Source of the DNA: an uncultured Lysobacterales bacterium
GTDB taxonomy: Bacteria > Pseudomonadota > Gammaproteobacteria > Xanthomonadales > SZUA-36
Direction of reading: 5' to 3'
Length of the DNA stretch: 34,599 nt
NCBI GenBank assembly: GCA_947258865.1
Contig: CAMYKC010000001.1
Span: forward strand, 1 to 34,599
The position numbers and the translations under genes are program-made. The notes below the pieces were generated by a model. It did not search any database. It had not been told where the DNA came from and saw nothing but the letters and a program-made list of their open reading frames with translations. This document shows positions 34,412-34,599 of this stretch, one piece after another; the first letter of the stretch is position 1; each line of letters opens with the position of its first letter.

Positions 34412-34599
34412 TGGGACCTCTATCTATCCATCAGCATCGAATGATGCTGGAAAAGGAGCCGGCTGTCTAAGTCTACCTGATCGGTATTCAGCAGCCGCAG
34501 AACCGCTATCGGATAATTCCCGTGGCCGGCGGCCATTCAATTGGATTTGGCGGCGGACGTTCTTGGGCCAGTGTTCCACCGGGATTTTTAGACAGAACG
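34412..34599. other. Right-end region without an assigned gene; 8-base inverted repeat
   Basis: No recognisable gene lies in the last 188 bases. Two minus-strand frames are open from the window edge (one to a stop at 34424-34426, another to a stop near 34507), but neither translation resembles a family I know, so I do not call a partial CDS. CTGTCTAA at 34463-34470 and TTAGACAG at 34588-34595 form a perfect 8-base inverted repeat spanning 133 bases. They could be ends of a miniature or decayed insertion element, or chance. Confidence 0.35.

Noticed and set aside
34424-34599. Partial minus-strand gene at the right edge
   Set aside because: Two overlapping frames are open, neither has a recognisable sequence, and 57 residues are too few to decide.

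Overview
The window looks like chromosome of a free-living, aerobic gammaproteobacterium with moderately high GC. The evidence is the gene content (SecB, an EnvC-type LytM activator, GspA/GspB, and a PutA without a DNA-binding domain) and gene order. A yibN-secB-gpsA block divergent from gpmI-envC matches the E. coli neighbourhood, and the added ctpA matches the Pseudomonas one. No tRNA, rRNA, CRISPR array or intact insertion sequence was found.

Layout. (1) 1-7271: the 3' end of trmL; gpsA, secB and a membrane rhodanese on the minus strand; then gpmI-envC-ctpA-DJ-1 on the plus strand. (2) 7262-14058, minus strand: a tightly packed putA-gspA-gspB-rhomboid-DUF1820 unit. Its putA carries a single in-frame TGA near the 3' end. 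(3) 14278-22788, plus strand: a full aa3/caa3 cytochrome c oxidase locus (DUF2244, ctaC, ctaD, a 44-residue membrane peptide, ctaG, ctaE, SURF1, a Sco-like protein, ctaA, ctaB), with a small DUF2909 gene on the opposite strand. (4) 22845-25802: gcvP. (5) 25803-31257, minus strand: a second, divergent caa3-type oxidase. Its subunit II has two tandem cytochrome c domains, and it has two complete subunit III paralogues and a subunit IV. An uncharacterised membrane protein lies at its head. (6) 31429-34411, minus strand: three exported proteins, each ending in a membrane helix with a basic tail: an unknown protein, a multicopper oxidase and a single-domain cupredoxin.

How the genes fit together. 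The first oxidase locus brings its own copper and heme a machinery (CtaG, Sco-like, SURF1, CtaA, CtaB). The second oxidase encodes only structural subunits and so presumably borrows those factors. The copper-protein triad beside the second oxidase is the least familiar part. Its multicopper oxidase appears to hold the type 1 copper in the N-terminal of its two copper domains. Whether the triad serves copper homeostasis, electron transfer to the oxidase, or oxidation of another substrate cannot be decided from sequence alone. The most concrete anomaly is the putA TGA codon, which would remove the last 128 residues of the P5C dehydrogenase domain unless it is read through or is a sequencing error.
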